Shown: positions 5,575-8,359 of the stretch, piece by piece
How the letters are laid out: the number at the start of each line of letters is the position of its first letter
How positions within the stretch are numbered: the stretch's first letter is position 1
Translations under genes and position numbers: made by a program
From: JAWWBN01 sp033720955
GTDB lineage: Bacteria > Acidobacteriota > Thermoanaerobaculia > Multivoradales > JAHEKO01
Reading direction: 5' to 3'
NCBI GenBank assembly: GCA_033720955.1
Contig: JAWWBN010000170.1
Location: forward strand, 1-8,359
Length of the DNA stretch: 8,359 bases
The notes under the pieces: generated by a model
Told to the model about the DNA's origin: nothing
Databases searched by the model: none
Seen by the model: only the letters and a program-made list of their open reading frames with translations

Positions 5575-6087
5575 ATGACGCGACGAAGCCTCATCCCGAT
5601 GGCGATGCTGGTCGTGGCGCTGGGGGTGACCGTGGGCTGCAAGCCCGAGCCCGCGGAGCCGGCGTGCAACGCCGACGCCGACTGCGAGATCGGCCAGATC
5701 TGCGAGGAGGCGACCTGCCAGGTCGCGGTCTGCCCCGACGTCTACGACCCGGTCTGCGGCGAGGACGGCAACACCTACGCCAACGCGTGCGAGGCGCGCG
5801 CCGCCCACGTGGCGGTCGCCCACGAAGGCGAGTGCCCCGTGATCTGCGGCGGCATCCAGGGCATCCTCTGCCCCGATCCGGAGAGCCAGGTCTGCGACCT
5901 GCCGCCTGGCATCTGCCTGGGCGCCGATCTCCAGGGGGTCTGCGTCGACCGGCCGGAGGTCTGTCCCGAGGTCTTCGACCCGGTCTGCGGATGCGACGGC
6001 CAGACCTACTCCAACGACTGCTTCCGTCTGATGGCCGGCGTGCAGAAGGACCACGACGGCGAGTGCGAAGGGGGCGGGGAGCTGTAG
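5575..6087 (+). CDS. Secreted Cys-rich lipoprotein with two Kazal-like protease-inhibitor domains
   Basis: The protein has 170 residues. The N-terminus (RR, then a hydrophobic run to residue 21) ends at GVTVGC, a slightly atypical lipobox, so C22 would be lipidated and the protein exported and membrane-anchored. The mature part has 18 further cysteines, an even number that suits disulfide bonding outside the cytoplasm. Residues 31-48 form a small Cys module (CNADADC...GQIC...C). Residues 53-87 are Kazal-like domain 1 (CPDVYDPVCGEDGNTY...C...C). Residues 88-123 hold a linking Cys module with CGGIQGILC. Residues 130-164 are Kazal-like domain 2 (CPEVFDPVCGCDGQTY...C...C). Both keep the C-x7-C-x6-Y-x3-C spacing but lack the next classical Cys; domain 1 also has Glu where domain 2 has the CGC cysteine. 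By alignment with ovomucoid the P1 residues are D55 and E132. It probably inhibits an extracellular protease, or is a structural Kazal module. It is likely a single-gene transcript. Confidence 0.88.
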   Translation: MTRRSLIPMAMLVVALGVTVGCKPEPAEPACNADADCEIGQICEEATCQVAVCPDVYDPVCGEDGNTYANACEARAAHVAVAHEGECPVICGGIQGILCPDPESQVCDLPPGICLGADLQGVCVDRPEVCPEVFDPVCGCDGQTYSNDCFRLMAGVQKDHDGECEGGGEL

Positions 6088-6109
6088 TCCCACCGGCGGC
6101 GGGGCGCGC

Positions 6110-6134
6110 GACCGGACCGCGGCCGCGGCCGGTC
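6110..6134. terminator. Bidirectional GC hairpin in the convergent gap, first of two
   Basis: GACCGG (6110-6115), a bulged A (6116) and CCGC (6117-6120) pair with GCGG (6125-6128) and CCGGTC (6129-6134) around a GGCC loop. This gives ten base pairs, 22 nt after the Kazal gene stop. No T-tract follows on either strand. The position between two gene ends suggests a terminator or mRNA-end barrier serving both. Confidence 0.4.
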
Positions 6135-6144
6135 CTGGGGGCGA

Positions 6145-6163
6145 CCGGCGCGGGGGGCGCCGG
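6145..6163. terminator. Bidirectional GC hairpin in the convergent gap, second of two
   Basis: CCGGCGC (6145-6151) and GCGCCGG (6157-6163) form a perfect 7-bp stem with a GGGGG loop. On the - strand it begins 13 nt after the stop of the lipoprotein gene at 6177. It has no T-tract. It stands in tandem with the hairpin at 6110-6134. Confidence 0.4.
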
Positions 6164-6176
6164 CATCGCCCGCGGG

Positions 6177-6812
6177 TCACTCGCCGCCGGGGGCCCGGGC
6201 CGCCTGGGAGTCGCACCAGCCCCTCTCCCGGGCGAGCGGGGCCCGCACGAGCCGGTAGGCGGGCCGGTACCTCTCCCGGAAGCGGTCGCCGTGACGGATC
6301 GCGGGGAACCCCTGGGCTGACATGTCGGCGGTCAGGGCGGCGAGGCCGTCGGCCAGGTCCGGCCGCTCCCGGAGCCTGAGGCGCTCGGCCGCGCTCCCGA
6401 GCAGCGCCGCCAGCCGCCGCGGATCGCCCTCGACCTCGGCGCTCGCGAGGAACGCCTCGAGCAGGGCCTCCGGGCTCCCGCCCCGGGCGAGGTAGGGCCG
6501 CAGGTGGATCCGCGCCATCTCCGGCTCGCCGCCCAGCTCCTCGCAGAGCACCTCGCCGGGAGCCGGCGGGCCCAGCCCGGCGATCTCCCGGTCCAGCCAG
6601 CTCCGCGCCGCCTCGGGGTCCGGGATCGCATGACCCGGGCCCATGACGCTGTGGTGGAGGAACTTGTAGACGTCCACCGCCTCCAGCGCGGGGTGCCGTT
6701 CGAGATGGCGGTCGAGGGCGGCGAGGGTCGAGGCGACCGGGGGAGCGGCGCCGCAGGCCCCGGCGAGCGCGACGGCCGCCGCCCACAGCAGGGGCGCGGT
6801 GGCGCTCCTCAC
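6177..6812 (-). CDS. Conserved putative lipoprotein of unknown function, coupled to mqnA
   Basis: The protein has 211 residues from the GTG at 6812. I cannot name a function. The N-terminus has an Arg, then a hydrophobic stretch (residues 5-19) ending ALAGAC, so C20 may be a lipidation site, though the lipobox is not ideal. The mature part looks mainly helical. It holds segments I take to be conserved because they resemble uncharacterised bacterial proteins I recall: DVYKFLHHSVMGPGHAI (47-63, with H53, H54 and H61), RIHLRPY (101-107) and FPAIRHGDRFRERYRPAYRLV in two pieces (169-178 and 179-189). The His clusters could bind metal, but that is only a guess. The start codon overlaps the mqnA stop as GTGA (6809-6812), a translational-coupling layout that also makes this the preferred start over the longer open frame reaching to 7400. 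It is the last gene of the rho-mqnA run and ends at the convergent hairpins. Confidence 0.75.
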   Translation of the reverse strand: MRSATAPLLWAAAVALAGACGAAPPVASTLAALDRHLERHPALEAVDVYKFLHHSVMGPGHAIPDPEAARSWLDREIAGLGPPAPGEVLCEELGGEPEMARIHLRPYLARGGSPEALLEAFLASAEVEGDPRRLAALLGSAAERLRLRERPDLADGLAALTADMSAQGFPAIRHGDRFRERYRPAYRLVRAPLARERGWCDSQAARAPGGE

Positions 6813-7609
6813 CGCGGACTCTCGCCGGCCTCCGCCCCGCGGGAGTGCGGGGCGAGCCCGTGGGCCCGAGCCCGGCGGAGGAACTCCGCCAGCCCGCGGC
6901 GCTCCTCGGGTCCCAGCCTGTAGTGCAGGTTGCGGGTCAGGTAGCGGCGCATCGCCTCCAGAGGCAGGCCGAGCTCGGCGGCCGCCGCGGCGGCCAGCGC
7001 CTCGAGCCGCCGCAGGCCCCGCCCCAGACTCTCGTCGAGAACCCGCACGAGCTCCGCGGTCGAGGTCCCCGGACGCGCCGCCCAGACGGCGAAGACGAAG
7101 GGCAGCCCGGTCAGGTCGTACCACTCGCGCGCCAGGTCGAAGGTCAGGTAGCGCCGCGGATCGACGTGGAGGGCGGGATCGCCGATCACCAGGGCGGCGT
7201 CGCTCCCCTCCAGCATCTCCTCGACGGCGGGGCGAGCCTCGTGGAAGCCGGGCTCGATGCCCCAACGCTCGGCGCACAGGATCCTGACCAGCGCCGCCGA
7301 GGTGCGGCTGTTCTCGTCGAGCGCGATGGAGCCGATCCTCGCCAGGGGCCGACGGGAGACGAGCAGAACGCTGCGCACCTCCCGCTCCGAGGCGACGCAC
7401 GCATCCGAGACGATCTCGAGCCCGGGGATCCGCGCCAGCTCGATGGAGGGCACCAGGCCGACGTCCAGCCCCCCGGCGGCCAGCTCGGCGGCGACGCCGG
7501 CCGGCGGCAGGAAGAGGGCCTGCCAGCCCTCCACCGTCCGGCCGTCCAGAAACGACCAGGCGAGCGGTTTCGAGTTGAGGTAGTCGACGATGCCGAGTCG
7601 CAGAGGCAC
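6809..7609 (-). CDS. mqnA: Chorismate dehydratase (menaquinone futalosine pathway, first step)
   Basis: MqnA dehydrates chorismate to 3-[(1-carboxyvinyl)oxy]benzoate, the committed first step of the futalosine route to menaquinone, in the cytoplasm. The 266 residues form one MqnA/MqnD periplasmic-binding-protein-like fold. Visible family blocks are IVDYLNSKPL (7-16), LDVGLVPSIELAR (48-60), VRSVLLVSR (78-86), LDENSRTSAALVRIL (97-111), DAALVIGDPAL (137-147) and WYDLTGLPFVFAVWA (163-177). The YLNSKP and VPSIE motifs point to MqnA rather than the related MqnD. The start is GTG at 7609, placed by the conserved N-terminus; the upstream G-rich stretch is only a weak ribosome site. It follows the rho stop by 18 nt and overlaps the next gene's start by 4 nt, so rho, mqnA and the lipoprotein gene probably share a transcript. 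mqnC lies on the same strand further left, apparently in its own unit. Confidence 0.92.
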   Translation of the reverse strand: MPLRLGIVDYLNSKPLAWSFLDGRTVEGWQALFLPPAGVAAELAAGGLDVGLVPSIELARIPGLEIVSDACVASEREVRSVLLVSRRPLARIGSIALDENSRTSAALVRILCAERWGIEPGFHEARPAVEEMLEGSDAALVIGDPALHVDPRRYLTFDLAREWYDLTGLPFVFAVWAARPGTSTAELVRVLDESLGRGLRRLEALAAAAAAELGLPLEAMRRYLTRNLHYRLGPEERRGLAEFLRRARAHGLAPHSRGAEAGESPR

Positions 7610-7627
7610 GGAAGCGCCGCCCCCGGC

Positions 7628-8359
7628 CTAGCCGCCACCGGACATCGCCGCCAGGAACTCCTCGTTGGACTTCTTCTTGGAGAGCTTGTCCAGCAGCAGC
7701 TCCATCGACTCCACCGTGGAGAGCGGGTTGAGCACCTTGCGCAGCACCCAGACCCGGCGCAGCTCGTCCTCGCCCAGGAGCAGCTCCTCCTTGCGGGTGC
7801 CCGAGCGGTTGATGTCGATCGCCGGGAAGACCCGCTTGTCCATCAGCTTCCGGTCCAGGTGGATCTCGCTGTTGCCGGTGCCCTTGAACTCCTCGAAGAT
7901 GACGTCGTCCATGCGGCTGCCGGTGTCCACCAGAGCGGTCGCGATGATGGTCAGGGAGCCGCCCTCCTCGACGTTGCGGGCGGCGCCGAAGAAGCGCTTC
8001 GGGCGGTGCAGCGCGTTGGCGTCGATGCCGCCGGAGAGGACCTTGCCCGACGGCGGCTGGACGGTGTTGTAGGCGCGGGCCAGCCGGGTGATCGAGTCGA
8101 GCAGGATCACCACGTCCTTCTTGTGCTCCACCAGCCGCTTGGCCTTCTCGATGACCATCTCGGCCACCTGGACGTGACGGGTGGCCGGCTCGTCGAAGGT
8201 CGAGGAGACCACCTCGCCCTGGACCGAGCGCTGCATGTCGGTGACCTCCTCCGGGCGCTCGTCGATGAGCAGCACGATGAGGATCACCTCCGGGTGGTTG
8301 CCGGCGATCGAGTGGGCGATGGACTGGAGCAGCATGGTCTTGCCGGTCCGCGGCGCGGC
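7628..8359 (-). CDS. rho: Transcription termination factor Rho, C-terminal ATPase part (5' end outside window)
   Basis: Rho is the hexameric RNA-dependent ATPase and translocase that ends transcription. The window starts inside the Walker A loop: the first visible residues are AAPRTGKT, with K7 of the fragment as the P-loop lysine. 243 residues are seen; the N-terminal RNA-binding (CSD) part lies beyond the right edge. Visible elements are IDERPEEVTDM (fragment 32-42), holding the catalytic Glu region and residues that contact bicyclomycin in E. coli Rho; Walker B VVILLD (83-88); the Q-loop LSGGIDANALHRP (108-120); the R-loop KGTGN (159-163); and the C-terminal NRSGTRKEELLL. All are intact, so the enzyme should be active. 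The stop is followed after 18 nt by mqnA. Conservation is very high throughout, and the assignment is not in doubt. Confidence 0.97.
   Translation of the reverse strand, partial: AAPRTGKTMLLQSIAHSIAGNHPEVILIVLLIDERPEEVTDMQRSVQGEVVSSTFDEPATRHVQVAEMVIEKAKRLVEHKKDVVILLDSITRLARAYNTVQPPSGKVLSGGIDANALHRPKRFFGAARNVEEGGSLTIIATALVDTGSRMDDVIFEEFKGTGNSEIHLDRKLMDKRVFPAIDINRSGTRKEELLLGEDELRRVWVLRKVLNPLSTVESMELLLDKLSKKKSNEEFLAAMSGGG

Noticed and set aside
5215..6786. Long - strand open frame opposite the methyltransferase and Kazal genes
   Set aside because: It covers three real genes and their gaps, and its product is Arg/Pro/Ala-rich without motifs. The Kazal cysteine pattern on the + strand is decisive.
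6813..7400. N-terminal extension of the - strand lipoprotein up to 7400
   Set aside because: It runs through mqnA in another frame with Arg/Ala/Gly-rich sequence. GTG 6812 begins a hydrophobic signal and overlaps the mqnA stop as GTGA.
1..8359. CRISPR array, tRNA or rRNA gene, insertion sequence or phage signature
   Set aside because: I looked on both strands and saw no regularly spaced repeats, cloverleaf-like sequence, transposase or integrase motif, or terminal repeats.

Overview
The window is bacterial chromosomal DNA of very high GC content (about 70 % or more by eye). It is densely coding, with genes on both strands. It carries a futalosine-type menaquinone gene set (mqnA, mqnC), a lysine-to-2-aminoadipate pair, Rho, and a Cys-rich Kazal lipoprotein. 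This suggests a GC-rich, probably diderm, free-living bacterium such as a Myxococcota/Acidobacteriota-type lineage. That placement is inference: there is no rRNA or other firm phylogenetic marker here. I see no tRNA, CRISPR array, insertion sequence, integrase or phage gene, and composition looks uniform.

Layout from left to right. (1) Positions 1-2187, + strand: the 3' end of an L-lysine 6-aminotransferase gene, then a complete ALDH7-type dehydrogenase gene. Together they would turn L-lysine into L-2-aminoadipate. (2) Positions 2184-4343, - strand: mqnC (radical SAM dehypoxanthine futalosine cyclase), then a diacylglycerol-kinase-family lipid kinase. The kinase and dehydrogenase genes converge and share the palindrome CTAG as overlapping stop codons. 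(3) Positions 4344-4484: a divergent control region with two very similar -10-like elements, each 8 nt from a start codon. This is consistent with leaderless transcripts for mqnC and for the + strand methyltransferase gene that follows. (4) Positions 4467-6087, + strand: a methyltransferase with an N-terminal zinc-ribbon (Trm112-like) domain, then, after a promoter-like site, a small secreted lipoprotein with two Kazal-like domains. (5) Positions 6088-6176: a short convergent gap holding two strong GC hairpins without T-tracts. (6) Positions 6177-8359, - strand: the 3' part of rho, then mqnA (chorismate dehydratase), then an unrecognised conserved lipoprotein whose GTG start overlaps the mqnA stop (GTGA). 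The tight spacing suggests one transcript.

Most of this is housekeeping metabolism: menaquinone, lysine catabolism, lipid phosphorylation and transcription termination. The less understood parts are the mqnA-coupled lipoprotein, the acidic-P1 Kazal lipoprotein, and the paired leaderless-looking promoters. I see no convincing new multi-gene defence or mobile system.
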